A stretch of 64,000 nucleotides of DNA from Cheiracanthium punctorium. Its lineage: Eukaryota; Arthropoda; Arachnida; Araneae; Cheiracanthiidae. Positions 23,560 through 36,270 of this stretch are shown piece by piece. The notes below the pieces were generated by a model that searched no databases, had not been told where the DNA came from, and saw only the letters and a program-made list of their open reading frames with translations. Location: assembly GCA_038373885.1 (NCBI GenBank), contig JAWZYV010006179.1, positions 186,001 to 250,000 of the forward strand. Direction: 5' to 3'. The position numbers were made by a program, and so were the translations under genes. How positions within the stretch are numbered: the stretch's first letter is position 1; every line of letters starts with the position of its first letter.

Positions 23560-26500
23560 GGAAGACGTCCTTCCTTTAACTTTACATGTTTCTTCAAAGA
23601 AAAAATTCTATCAAATTATCGCTTTAAAATATAACAAATATAAGCCCTATGTTTAGACTCACATAGGCTATAGATTATAACTTGTTGATTGTTATTTTCT
23701 TCTTTTATTATTATTATTATTTTTTTAAAAGGATATTCTCTCCCTTACACCTAACACATTAAACGGTTGTTTTGAAGTAGCCTTCTATTTAATGCTGGCA
23801 TTTGCAATGATTTTAAAATTAAAATAAATTTGAATTCTTCAATCACAAAGGAATCGAAACATCATTGAATATTAATTGAAAACATTAAAATTCAGGTTTT
23901 TCTAATTAAAACTAATGAAAGAATTAAAACACATTTCTCTTTCCCCTTTTAGGGAACAAATGATATTAAAAATAAAATGAATTTATATGGGAAAATATTT
24001 TGCACTTATTATCTTATTTTACTTTTGGAAAGTGCTATCAAATTGTATAATTTAGAATTACTATTCTACTGCAGAATTTTTTATTTCTTCCGTTTTACCA
24101 TATTCAAAATATTTTTCAGTTATTTTCTTCATTTTCTGGAACTACATTCTGCCAAATCAGACTTATACTGCATTGTTTTCTCAGTTATTTTATTTAAAAA
24201 TATTACTTTTTTGAATATAAAATTATTTTTAATATCTAAAACATCTGTATACAAAAAAGCGAGTCCATTTACGGAAATTTAACAAAATAAAAAGCGCCAC
24301 GAATTTATTCTAGTTAGCCCAAGATCTTAACAATTAAAAAAAAAATATGGAGATTGATTGATATACGTAAATGTTGCATACCTATTAAAAGAATAGAATG
24401 AATCTATATATAAAATTATGTATTTGTGTTAATAAAAAAAAAAAATGACCGCTAAGTGAGAAGAGCGGGCATTTAAGTAAGTTATTAATAAATTAAAAGT
24501 CATCTATCCACCAATATGAGGAGTGGAAAATGAGGACTACTTTAATTAAAATAAAAAACTATCTAATATTAAAATTAAATGTTAACTATTGTTTTACCTA
24601 AAAAAATTATGTAAAGGAATTTTAAGAAACAAGGAAAAATGCCAGAAACAATGTGACTGCAATGTAAAATAAAACATATAACGTATTAAGGTGACACTGA
24701 ATCATTTAAAATGATGGTAATTATCTCTAAAATTCTGCACAGAATGGACACATGAGATAGCCAAATTGAAGACTCAGTAACGAAAAGTATTCAAAGAATA
24801 TAAATCAATGAATTTAGCATACTTACGTGAGAACTCAGGCAGCTTCTCTTTCTTCTCATAAAGAACACTCAGATAGGTAGTGGTTCAGTTCATACTACTT
24901 TATACAAGAGATAAAATATCTAAAATCTTGACGTATTTTGCATAAAACAGTATGTATCAGTTATCGAAACTACTAAAATTTAAATTTTAGTTCCAATCTG
25001 TAATTAGTTTATTTACGAATGATAATTATGGAACACACAAAAAACTTTCACCAAATGAGAAGAATTATAGAGGCTTATAATAATGCTAATACTTTTGCTG
25101 GTTGGTTTAGGTACTATACAGAGTGTATGTGAAGCGGATTTTTATGAATACTAAAAAAATTAAATAAGGTAATTTTTCTGTAAAATCTGATATAAAAGTA
25201 TTAAACCTAACCTAAACAAGCCTTATTTTTTTCTATCTGAAGGAATTTAATTTTTTTAAAAGCTTGAAGTTTAATTTTGAATGACTAATGCAAAACAAAA
25301 AAAAATATATTTTACATTAAAAATAAAAGAAGAAATTACAAAAATCAAACTGATAATTAACCGTCACGTTAAATCGTGAATCTATAAGTAAATTATAATA
25401 GTACCTTTAAAAAAGTACCTTTTTTAGAGAAATTATAATTACATGAGTAGAAGTTCTTCACAATGTAAAATTCCTTAGTAGTTTTTAAATTTGAACTTGC
25501 ATCAAAATATCAAATTAATTCTGAAAGACAAAGTGTATCCTTAAGAGGAGAAAGTCAATATTTTTCGAATACACTGATTTCAAACTAACTAAAGGGAATT
25601 AATTAAAGCTTAATTATAATATCAATTTGTAAAATTACAGTCCAATCCATTAACTTTTTTATCTTACACACAATCTTGATATTTTATTCTTTCAATTTAA
25701 AAGTACTGCTTTGGAAAAAAAAAATTGACCTTCTTGACAAAAAAAGATATTAATCTCAGAAAGAGTATGTCATTTCCTAATTGAAGAAAAATGTTTAATT
25801 ATAAAGTATGTTCTTCGATAAAGTGTTTTTCTTTTTTTCTATGGATTTCTTTTAAAAGAGACTTCTTTTGAAATTAAATATTAGAGACTTTAAAAAAAAT
25901 AGACTGAAGTACTATAAATCTTTCCTTCAGACTTTCTATAGCAATTTCATTTTCTATAAATGATAAAAGGTTACGGTAAATTAAGCAAAGTGAATAAGAT
26001 CTATTTCCAATTGCAAAATTGTGAATTTATATACAATTTGACACAATGTAACTTGCGTTGATTTAAATTTCTTTTAAACTTCAATTTAATGTTTAAATAT
26101 TTTCATAGTATCACTATCCCTGTTTTTCAATAATATTTTCAATTAAAAACCACATTTAAATCATTAATCATATAATTCTCGTTAATAATATATTCATATA
26201 AACAGTTTTCTACGTAATACGGCTTTTTAATTGAGTATAAAATGATTAGTGGTAAAAAATTCATCTTCATGAACATTGATATGAGAAGAAAGTTGAATGC
26301 ATGCAATATGTTACATTATATTTTATCATAATTAATCAATGTGCAAAATCGAAAAAAATAAAATTTATATACAAAACTCGCCGTGGGGTGAAAAGTTGTA
26401 TTTTAGGCATGCTAGGATACAAGCATTTTTTTTCATAACTATCTACTATCTTCTAGTGTCCAAAGACACCTAACTATGTGCTTAAATTGAATTTTCGTCA

Positions 26501-27025
26501 AATTTTGAAAGCGAAGTTATAAAGTTAATGGTTAAGAATTAATTTTACTGTTGCAAAAAGTATAAGCAGAGAATGAAAAATCGTTCATTGTATTTTATGT
26601 GTATGTAAATTCTCTTTTATTTATATAGATTTGAATGCTATTCACAACTATTTCTTTCTTCTGATTTATATTTCACGATATAGAACGACTTTGTCTTTTA
26701 CCAAAGAAAGTTAAATTATGTTGGTATGTGGAAGTTTTCTAAACAAACAAACAAAAAAAATAGATATAGGTTACTAAAACAGTTGTTTTTATTTTCATCC
26801 TTCCATACCTTTTTGAATAAATCCGAGCCGTTAGGCCTGAGGGGAGGACTTTGCCAACGAGTCTTACAAGACATTGGAATTTTACACGAAAGACAGACTT
26901 TGCAGATTGCAATAAAATACTAGACTGCATGAAAAGCTTCGAAAAGCACATGCAAATTTAACCAATTTGGCAGTGCGTCAGTATGTTTTAATTTATTATT
27001 CGATTGTCGAGAGATTAATCCCTCT
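23560..27025. other. AT-rich spacer, no gene
   Basis: No supportable gene over about 3.4 kb. At 24404 the sequence A^TCTATATATAAAATTATG resembles the 5' start of the Helitron at 48215, but I find no matching hairpin/CTAG end nearby. The minus-strand frame at 26739-26951 covers a short less AT-rich patch (26825-26905) of unknown nature. Confidence 0.5.
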
Positions 27026-27028
27026 TCG

Positions 27029-27080
27029 ATATTGACTGTTCTTCAATCGAATTATATTTCGATTGAAGAACAGCCAATAT
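27029..27080. repeat. Near-perfect hairpin, 23-bp arms
   Basis: Arms 27029-27051 and 27058-27080 are complementary with one mismatch around a 6-nt A/T loop (arm core CTGTTCTTCAATCGAA). It stands about 200 bases before a much larger inverted repeat. Confidence 0.85.
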
Positions 27081-27261
27081 AAACATTAAAAATTATGAAA
27101 GGCACAAAATACGTACCCAAAAAGAAGAAAGGAGGAACATTATTCTTTCACAATCGAACCCAATTCTGTCTATATTGGAATTTTTGCTTTTCCAACAGAT
27201 GAAGCCAAATAGATAAAAGTATCGTACTCAAATTTTTGTATTAACTAATATATGATTAACA

Positions 27262-27538
27262 AATGAGAAAAGAATACACCACTGTTATCACTTACTGAGA
27301 TTCAGGCCTATAGAGCAAATAATCCACCGTTGTGCACGGTTTTATAGCATGTGCTCTATCGCATCCAGCTACTGTTATCTCATTAAATACCCAGCTACTG
27401 TTATCCCATTTTAGCATTTAATAGGATAACAGTAGCCGGATGCGATGAGGCAAATGCTAAAACTGACACAACGATGTATTATTTGCTCTATAGGCTTGAA
27501 TCTCAGTAAGTGATTACACTAGTGTATTTGTTTCTTTC
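27262..27538. repeat. Long near-palindrome, about 115-base arms
   Basis: The left arm (27262 to about 27385) and right arm (about 27420-27538) are complementary over nearly their full length. Both contain TCACTTACTGAGATTCA, CCTATAGAGCAAATAAT, CGTTGTG, TCGCATCC and CTACTGTTAT. The short centre holds a second CAGCTACTGTTATC block. There is no coding sequence. It could be a foldback-type miniature transposon or a hairpin-RNA locus. Confidence 0.85.
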
Positions 27539-27544
27539 GTACAA

Positions 27545-29605
27545 ATGGATAGACTCTCTCAAATTAGTTTGGATCTTTAGATAGTGAGAAAAATGGTCTA
27601 CAACGTTTTGGGGAAGTTGCCAAAATCTGCGAAGAGTTACCTCTAGTTCCTTTTACTACAATAAGTGTCGATAACAAGCTAAATAATATAAATAGAATGA
27701 TTGATTAACAATGATCGATAATATAGCTGGTATTTGCCTGGTAATATCACTCGATAACTGTAATTCTGAACTATCATTAAAAGTACTCGGACCACATGCT
27801 CACGCAAAATGGCTAACGTCGAGATTAGGAGGTGACAGAAAAACCAAATATCATTCTTGCAATATACATTAAGAAGGTAACAAAGAGCATATCAGGTAAT
27901 TAGGAGTAAAAATACTAATTAGTTATAAAAAGAAAGACTGAGAATTTCCAGAAGTAAGAATTGTTCAAGTACCAAATGTATAGTTTAAGGCCAAAAATTA
28001 CTTTCAACTTACCAGCTCACAACCAGCTGATATTTTGAGCCACCTCTTTCGATGAGCGTGCTATGTGAAGATATTGTGATCGTTATAAAAATTTGAAAAG
28101 AATAAGGAATGGCCAGCGTATTCGGGCCATACCTGTAGAGATGCATCGGGCAAGAGTCTGGGGCTTCGGCGAGTGTGTGTGGAAGGGAAAAGACATGGTT
28201 TTATATTGAATAGAATTAAATCAAGACGTGATACGTAAAATTTACATTTAAAAAAATCTATAACCTTTAGAAATATGTATATCTTCAAGCTAAACATTTA
28301 AAAAACCCATTAGTTTAACTTTCATAACTACCATGATTTATTGCTTTGATTTTAAATCGATGCCCCATGTGTTACTTGAAAATTTTATTATTATTTACAT
28401 TTACACTTTAATACCTAAAAACTCAGGCAATTTTTTAAAAATTTTCTTTGCGTTGCATTTTTTAATAAGTTTTTTTTATGAAATTGTCAATTTAGAACTA
28501 CATTTTGGACTCTTTGTATTAAAAAAACAAAACAAAAAGAATTATGTACGTTAATCTGCTCAAGACGCAACTTTATCACATTGTAATCGAAAGCGCTTCT
28601 GAAACTTTTTAATCTGGAAATTTCATAAATTGTCAACTATGAAGTAGCTTTCTAGGAAAGATATGGATAGATTTCAATATAATAAAATTTGCGAGTTAAA
28701 ATTCTGAAAGCACAAATTATCCACCATACGCCAAAAAAAGAATTTCGGAATTTTTTTCCTATACTTTGTATCAACTCTAATGCATAATCCTTCCAAATTA
28801 ATACTTTTTCAAGTTTCTTATTGAGGACAAAATATTTGGTAATACATTGAGCTTTAGTTTTGTTGAACCTGTGCTTAAAATAAGTTTCTTCCACGCGGAA
28901 CTAATTAAGCATATTTATGTTGCGGTACTCGACGAGTAGAAAATGTTTGTCAGACGTGAGTTTTAGTTTTCCTGAATTTACTGCATAAATAAAACTAGTT
29001 TCTTTTACACGGAGATAAATATAAACTTATTTTTCCCACGGTTCCCCTGGAAAATTTGTCAATACACAAAATTTAATTCTCTTGAAATTTCTGTATGCAT
29101 AAATTTAGCTTTCATACGAAGCTAAATACATTTATTTATTTTATAATTACAAAAACTACAATTATTGTTTACCTGCTATTATTTATTTTTAAATGCCATA
29201 AAAATAATTTTATTTTCTCAAATTGAAATATTCGTTAACACCAATATATACCTTATATTCATCCGTTGCACTTCTGCGATCAAAAATATTAATAAATCTG
29301 TATTTGATAATGTAAAAATATTTGTACTCTGTACAAAAGAAAATAAATATCCACTTTTCGAAAGTTAAATACTGAAAAGTAAGTATTTTCTGTTTTAAAA
29401 AGTCTTCCCAAATAAATGTTTCAAACGCGAACTAATGAAAAGAATTATGCATAAGTGGGAATTAAAACAGGTTTTATCGTATGCGAAAAAAATTATCTAA
29501 AATTTATACATATAATAAATATATACATACGAAATAATGCATGTTTACTGCCTGCATTAGTTACCGAACAGTTTGAATTTCCTGAAAAGATAGATTTTTT
29601 TTATA
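27545..29605. other. AT-rich spacer, no gene
   Basis: No supportable gene. A less AT-rich patch at 28110-28195 carries CTACAG^GTATGG on the minus strand, donor-like, but no exon can be argued from it. Confidence 0.5.
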
Positions 29606-29614
29606 AATGTGACA

Positions 29615-30235
29615 ATTTTTACGCTCAAGAACGAATATTCAGATCTATTTTTTATAAGAATACTGTTGAAGAACTACTCTGCTTGTTTCCGGGGTTCGTC
29701 GTTCTAAAGTCCAGATGGTGTGAAATTTCTAGTAAAAAGTCCACTGGTCAGGATGGAACACAACTTTATTGCTTCTAGAACTTCGTAGAACAATCAGCTG
29801 TACAAAATTCACAAGCACAATTAAACAGTAATGTGCTTTTGACAGTCCGCTTAGATCAGAAGCTCTCACAAATGCTGCATTTCTCACACAAAATAAAACA
29901 CTTTCACAGGCAAAAAGTCAGTGAAAATATTCAAGGGATATCATAAACAATCCCTTAAGAAACAGCAATGAAGAATTTGCACACAGCACTTTAATTCAAA
30001 GCTCCATAAACAGCGCGAAACACCGCTTCTATCACAAAGCGTACTCACTCAGAGAGCTTTCACAATATGGGTGCTCACTGACACTGATCGTTCAACTTGC
30101 ACTGAACTCTCGGGGCAGCGCGCTGGTGGAATTTATAGAGGAGGCAGAAGCTGCGAGCAGCTTCCATAAAAGTCTATTTCTCGAAGATTCTGCATAAAGC
30201 GAGAATTTTGATTACGCCATAGAAGAGAAATGTTA
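29615..30235 (-). mobile_element. Probable solo LTR of a retrotransposon, minus strand
   Basis: Read on the minus strand, this has the layout of an LTR. A GC-richer upstream part is followed by CTCTATAAATTCC (TATA box, 30131-30139) and TTCAGTGCAAG (initiator, A at 30103). After about 330 bases comes AATAAA (29765-29770), then about 150 bases of GC-richer U5-like sequence ending near CCCCGGAAAC. No gag or pol frame flanks it, so it would be a solo LTR. Exact TG/CA ends and a target duplication were not fixed. A host promoter with a short non-coding transcript is the alternative. Confidence 0.5.
30101..30139 (-). promoter_or_regulatory. TATA box and initiator of the putative LTR
   Basis: TATAAA on the minus strand lies about 34 bases before TCAGTG, the arthropod-type initiator. 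A further CAGTGTCAGTGAG follows. The spacing is slightly longer than the usual 30-31 bases. Confidence 0.45.
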
Positions 30236-30312
30236 GGTTATTATGTGTTTTTAGCGCAGGAAAACCAACTTCCAGGCCCTATTGGGAAAAACGCGCCAAA
30301 TGACCAAAATGT

Positions 30313-30355
30313 CGCCAAGCTTGGCGAGTTTTGGCGAAATATCGCCAAATTTGGC
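30313..30355. repeat. Cluster of GCCAA/TTGGC palindromes
   Basis: Three palindromic units lie end to end: CGCCAAGCTTGGCG (30313-30326), TTTGGCGA-AATA-TCGCCAAA (30330-30349) and GCCAAATTTGGC (30344-30355). Similar GCCAAACTTGGCGATAAATCGC occurs near 36883. NF-I-like TTGGC half-sites are present, but a repeat-family origin is more likely. Confidence 0.6.
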
Positions 30356-30369
30356 ACCAAAAATAAGTC

Positions 30370-32990
30370 CCCAAATTTGAAGAGATCTAAGCCCTAGAAC
30401 CAATATTTCTCCAGTTTTCTAGAAACCCCATATATTTGAATGGGAAACAGAAACCTCCGTATCTCCGGTTCTAATTGACCGATTTTGGTTCAACAAAAGG
30501 CAAAATTTATCTATTTGAAGCGTAGAATACGAATTTTAAACCATTTTAATCCACAGAGCAGCGGGTTGCCCCGAAAATTCGTAACAATACTAAGAATATT
30601 TAATGCGTTATTTTTAGAATATGTGATAAGACACTTTATAATTTATACTTTCATAAAACGTGCTTTTCTCATATTGTGTAGGAAAACGGCTCTGGATCAT
30701 CTTATTAATAATATAATACCAACAAAAATATATATTCTTTCCTAGAAATAATCTAAGTATATTCAGTGTAACATACATGGCGAATAAGTAGAACTAACAA
30801 TGAATTTCTTTCTTCAGTTTTTTCTATTTATTTTTTAAGTGCTTGAAGTATTTAAAACATAAACACTTATGTATTTACTGCAATCCATTACTACAAGAAT
30901 CTCGAGCACTGAGGCATTTTCTGATAAAAAGTCTATGCTTAAAACAAACAACAAAAATGAACACACACGAGCTTTTCACGACAAGACACAGGTGCAAAAT
31001 CTGTCTAGAATTCTCATCTTGGATTCCAAGCAACATTGGGAGAGACAGATAATGAGATTTGGGAGAAAAAAAACAGAAAACATGAAGACTCCGAAAACAA
31101 GTTTCTACGTAAACCGTGTTTAGAAAAGTGCATTTTCTCCTTCTTTCTGTATAGGAGGTAATCTGGACTTAAATTAAAAGTCACTGTTGCGGAAACGTCT
31201 AAACTTACGCCAAACACTATTTTGGGGAAAAAATGCTGTATAACTCTTGATAAATTATTCATTTGCTTAGTTTTTAGTCTGAAAGATTTTTGAGGATCAG
31301 GTGTAATATGGCTGACGGGGCAATTTTTCATTGATGCAGTGTTTATGCATTATTGAAGGATTTAGACTTTTCTTGGTAGGAAAGTTTTTTTTAATTTTAG
31401 AGCTTAGTAGATGTGCGTTAAGTATGTAAAGTTTCGAAAAAGGAAGCACGTGCGTATGTTAAAAAATAAATATTAAAATTAATTTTGCATAATTTGAAAA
31501 ATTTTAAAAAAGAAATTAAAATTTTTTTAATGCATAAATAATTAAGTTTTTCTGTTTGAGAATGAGCAAAAAATGTATTTGGAAGGCAAGATTTTGTCCC
31601 ATTTCTCAGATTTTTTTTTTTGGTAACTAGAGTTACTCAGTCTCTTCTTATTGTGAATAAAAAATAATTTATTGTTCATGCAAAGGGCATTCGCATCATT
31701 TTTTAAGGTAACTTTCTCGGACCTCAAATACAGATCTGCATGATGAATAATTATTTCTTGCATAAATAAAAAGTATCATTAGGGCTGGCAGTTGGTGCCT
31801 ATATGAATGTTTGTAGTGGGTCCAAATGAGTGGTCCTACCCCAGAAAGATGCTATATTTTAGTGTTGAACTACATATACATTATGCGGATTTATAGGGGG
31901 TTGAGTCTATTTGTAATAAGAATGGAAGCCCACGGGGTTGGCCCCTCTTCGAAAAATATAATTTTTGATTTTTAACAAATAGTGGCATTAGAGATGTAAA
32001 AAAAAAAAAAAACCCTTAGTGACAATAGGAATTTGGAGCACTAAAGCGAATATGTGTTTTAGACAAAGTGGTTTGCAAACTAGAACACAGGTTTTCGAGC
32101 AAAAGTAAATTAAAATCATGCAGTCTTGAAAGTAATCTTTGTGAATGTGTTGAGTGGATCATGTGTGAAAAAACAGAAACGGAAAAAATCATTTTAATAA
32201 GGTGTTTCGTTGTTGTGAGCCTCGATGAGGCAACAGTAATTATCGCTAAGTTTAAACAACAATGATTACGCACAATTTTTTTCTCCTATTTGGAATTTAG
32301 ACATAACTGCGTTGATTTTTGAAGCTACGCAAAACTCATGACATGAAATATGTTTAAATTAAGGGAAAAAAAATGACCAGCATCACTTTTCTTTTGGCAA
32401 AGAACCACTTTGTTTTGCAAGACACCTACAGACCTCTTCGAATATGCCCGAAAACGGTAATGCACATCGAAGTCCAACACTAAAAGACCCTTAAAAGAGG
32501 TCGCCTTGCCAAAAATTCGCAGGAAAGCTTGTATAAATAATTATTTGAAAAGTTTCATTATTTTAGAATTTCCATACAATAGATGATAACCACAGAATCG
32601 TAACAATTTGCAATTAAGATAATAGAGATATAAAATGGCTTTAACTTCTATTTATTTAAAATTCATCATTATAAAAACTTTTCGGACCTGTTTATGAACA
32701 GAGTGGAAAACACATTTCACACGTACATCAGTCTCGAGATAAACATTGTGAAAATCACAAAGTTAAATTTCCGCACGCGAGGACATGAAAAAAATGGCGC
32801 CAAAAGAAGCACTAAATAATTTGCTGAAATAGTTTTGGTTTAACTTAATTTAAGCATGTAGACAATGGTTTGATGACTTTAAAAGTAGTTACGTATGACA
32901 CCAAAAGATACTGACGAAAGCGGGCGAAAATCGTGTTCAGTTTGAGGGGGGGGGCGTTGAAAGGGAGAAGCATAAACAAGTGCTCTATTC
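30370..32990. other. AT-rich spacer, no recognisable gene
   Basis: Several 65-105-codon frames occur at 30485-30745, 30843-31331 and 32016-32273, often open on both strands. None has a recognisable domain. The 32420-32520 stretch is less AT-rich and unidentified. A G-run lies near 32946-32954. Confidence 0.5.
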
Positions 32991-32996
32991 TACCAC

Positions 32997-33160
32997 GTTC
33001 CTTTATTCGAACGTTCGAATGTGTGACGTCAATTTCCCGTTATTCGCTACCTGCTGACATATGTTGGTATTCTGCAAGGTGCGGTAGAGCTTTAGGTGTG
33101 TTTATATTCTAGTATATGTTTCGAATTACGTCACAAATCCGAACGTTTGCTTAAACGAAC
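32997..33160. mobile_element. Miniature inverted-repeat element with CRE sites in its ends
   Basis: The left end (GTTCCTTTATTCGAACGTTC, then GAATGTGTGACGTCAAT) matches the reversed right end (GTTCGTTTAAGCAAACGTTC, then GGATTTGTGACGTAATT) over about 38 bases. The element is about 164 bases long. The left end contains the 16-bp palindrome ATTCGAACGTTCGAAT (33005-33020) and a perfect TGACGTCA (33024-33031). There is no clear target duplication and no coding sequence. Confidence 0.7.
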
Positions 33161-33164
33161 AGAA

Positions 33165-34965
33165 AAATTAAAAACAGAAAAGAAAGGTTTATCTAATTTT
33201 AGAAGACATAGAATATGATAGACAAATATCGTTATTAAATAAAAGTCTATTAAGAAGAAAACGAATCAAAATTAAAATAAAATAAAATAAAAATTTTGAA
33301 AGCCAAAAAAAAAAAAAATTAATGAGAACATAAACTTAAAAGTTAACATAATTAATTGTAAACCAAATTAAATCGATAAAAAAATGAAAGCCAAACTAAA
33401 ATGATAATTTAAAGTATTATTTGCAACGCAAAGCTCTCTTCGGATGAATATGAGGAGGTGTGTCTCATCGGTTTAGTCGAGAAAATTCCTTCGCATGCAC
33501 TGAATTTTGCATCACTAAATATTTAAGTGCTGAAAGGTAACGACGAACTATTTTGTTTTCTAGGACGGAGATATTTAAAAAAGTTTTATTCAATACATTT
33601 TTGTGAAACTTTGCGAACTAAAATAAAATATAGAAATGAAACGAATTTGCCGTTTTTCCAATAACAAATTAGTTTTCTAAGTTAAATCCATTCAGCACAT
33701 GTTTCATTGACGTTCTGAGATAGATCGAAACTTGAACGCATTCTTTTTATAATTATCGTTTTGATTTTTCACTATACATATTTAAAATGTTTAGATAAAG
33801 TGTTAATTTTCCCCAAATCTTTGCGACCGTTTTCTTAGATGTTGCAACGAAATTTAAGGCAAAAGGCCAAACACGACCATCCCTTTTCTTTCTCTTTCTC
33901 TCTTGAATATGTGTGTCTGTCTCTGTATATTTAAATTTTCTGGAATGCTTCATTAAAAATATTTTTTTAATATTGTGATTAATTCACAGGCATTGAAACA
34001 CTTACAATATTCAAGAATTTTATTATACATTTTGAATTTTAAAAGCGTACATCAAACTGATATCACTTAAAAATTTCATATATAATGAAGTTCAACTTTT
34101 AGTAATTTTAACTAGAAAGGAAATATAACATAAATTCAGTCGTTTGTAACGAAATACGTGAAAATATAACCAATAGCTTTTGATTCCAATCTGTATTAGA
34201 AAATATGAAAAATAAACTGACTTTGAAAGTATGCAGATAAATTAATAACTGTGCGTAGAGAGAGAGAGAGCATAACTCCTAAATTTTAGTTTGTAATTAC
34301 ATATCTAATATGTATTACATGTTGCGTATGTAAATTATACTAATCTTCAACATTTCAAAAAATATTTTCTACAAATAAAAGAAATTTTCTTTTTATACGT
34401 AAAATTCAAATATACAAATAAGTTAAATATGTAGTTTTCTTCATGAAATTTTTGTTAATTAATTTCTGTATCCATCCATACTTACGTTCCTATGTGAAAA
34501 AAAAAAGTATCCTTTTTTTCCAAAATACGGCCTATGAAAAAAAGAAAACAAAATTTTTGTTTTTCAAAGTCAGAAGGAATATTTTTCATGAGTTATTTAT
34601 GTATTAGTTTTCTACAAAATAAAAATTGAAAACGAAGCATGATGGAACATCGTCTATCATACTGAATTCCGTGGCCGGAAACTACTGAATTCACAGCATA
34701 GCATGCATAAGAAAGATCATTTCCTACTTCTTAAAGAAAAATGGTTCTCTTAAAAACAAATGGATACACTTTTCACACAACTCTCGTAGAATCATTCATA
34801 ATATAACGGTTTATTTAAAAAAATAAATAAAATCCAGTCTTCTTTTTTCATTAATATATTTTTTAAGATATTCAGATAGGAATACATGCAGATAGAATAT
34901 CAGTTTTAAATGTAATAGAAAGTGTACGACTTACTAGATAAACTGTCTCAGGTAATCACTCTATA
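33165..34965. other. AT-rich spacer, no gene
   Basis: No supportable gene. An (AG)n run lies at 34259-34270. A minus-strand 66-codon frame at 33753-33953 has no recognisable domain. Confidence 0.55.
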
Positions 34966-34978
34966 TTCATATATGTAT

Positions 34979-35732
34979 AAGTGGCGGCTCCTCCATTTGA
35001 GCACATGAGCACGTGAACCCCCAGAGGAAAAACCAAAGAATAAACACACTAACAAATTAAATTTTAAAAATATATATATTAAGTACACTTCTAGATTTTT
35101 GTGAATATAAAACAGGAGTTTTACTCTCCCCAACCCCCACTATTATTAAACGCGTTTATTATAGCTAACGAACTGTACCGTAGGTTACTACATCACAGTC
35201 TTTCGTCGCTCGTACGTGCGATCGACCCGAGTGGCCCTTTCAGCCGGTCTCTGAGGAAATACGCCGAGAGAGTGTGAGAGAGTTGCGGGGGAAGCGAGGC
35301 GCTTTCAGTCGCACAATTTTATTGTGCCCACAGCAGATGTTGTTGCCGTTATCTCCTCTGGATTCTCTCTTGGCTTGTTGTGTTTGGTTAGTTAATCCAT
35401 TTTTTCATATTCTTATTATTTTCTTAATTTTTATGATTTTTCACTACAGTATTTTTTACAGTTATAATTTTTCACTACACATTTTTCAATGCCATCCTTT
35501 GAAAAAAAAAAATTGAAAGAAAAAATCAAGACTATACTTTTGCTAAAACTTATCTTAGCGACGAAATGTCAGATCAAAGATGGCTTGTTTTCATTCAGTT
35601 TCGTGAATTGTTTTCCTTTAACTGCTGGAAATGCAAATTTTTGTTAACTTGTAAGGTGCGTCGTATCTGCATATTTAATTTTCGAAATTAATTTTGTGAA
35701 CCTCCATTTAAATAACCCACGAGCCGCTACTG
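34979..35732. mobile_element. Non-autonomous hAT element with perfect 8-bp target duplication
   Basis: ATATGTAT occurs at 34971-34978 and again at 35733-35740, directly flanking the element. The left end reads AAGTGGCGGCTCC and the reversed right end CAGTAGCGGCTCGTGG. They match at the GGCGGCTC core, with a hAT-type CAGT start on the right and a mutated first base on the left. The interior includes a GC-richer block (35200-35330) resembling a transposase leader. A short frame at 35489-35647 (MPSFEKKKLKEK...) may be the start of a deleted transposase; I do not recognise it with confidence. Eight-base duplications and these ends indicate the hAT superfamily. Confidence 0.85.
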
Positions 35733-35999
35733 ATATGTATACGTAGCTAATCCCTGAGTCAATGAAATTCCATGTCTGGGTGCGACAGACAATCACACAC
35801 GCAAATGCCACTAGATGGAGCTAGCAGTATCGTATAGTTTTAAAATTTGAGATAAAAAAAATAAGACGACGCTGACGGATATATCATCAGCTATTGAAGT
35901 ACTAAGTTTATGCATTAAATAACCCCCCCTCCTAACAAAAATTTATCATCAGCTAGTAAAAGTGCCGCATTTCTGCATTACAACGCCCACCCGAAAATG

Positions 36000-36200
36000 G
36001 CCTTGATGTGTCTGCAAGCGTATATGGGATTGGCTATAGCGCTAAGGATAGAACAAATAGGAACGTCCTCCCTACAGCCCGGATCTCACTCCTGCTTATC
36101 TGCATCTCTTCGTGCAGTAGAAGAAGTATCTGTTATGAAGGCATTTCCAAGCCGATGCCGCTGCTCTACACCGGAAGTGGTTCTGGTATTTTGAAAGCTG
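36000..36200 (+). pseudogene. Mariner-like transposase C-terminal fragment
   Basis: On the plus strand the frame through 36069-36110 reads PPYSPDLTPAYLHLF, the hallmark around the third catalytic aspartate of mariner-family transposases (usual form PPYSPDLAPSDYHLF). A TAG follows soon after, and other frames carry the continuation (KKYL...RHFQADAAAL). Frameshifts and stops break it. The N-terminal and first catalytic motifs are not visible. The aspartate of SPDL is intact, while the position of the catalytic aspartate in PSD is changed to AY. It is a dead fragment. Confidence 0.65.
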
Positions 36201-36270
36201 ATAAAAAAAAGAAAAGAAAGGAAAATCTCAAGACTTTTAAAACGTACTGAAGTGCTATAGATTAAAATTG

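Noticed and set aside
24404..24440. Helitron 5' end TCTATATATAAAATTATG
   Set aside because: No hairpin plus CTAG end could be found downstream, and the sequence is low-complexity.
26739..26951. Minus-strand frame of 70 codons in a less AT-rich patch
   Set aside because: No domain, no splice-site pair and no relatives visible in the window.
28061..28297. Minus-strand exon ending at CTACAG^GTATGG
   Set aside because: No acceptor upstream and an unrecognisable peptide.
31014..31331. Overlapping plus and minus frames of 84-105 codons as genes
   Set aside because: They are open on both strands, have no motif, and are lysine/phenylalanine/serine-rich as expected for AT-rich chance frames.
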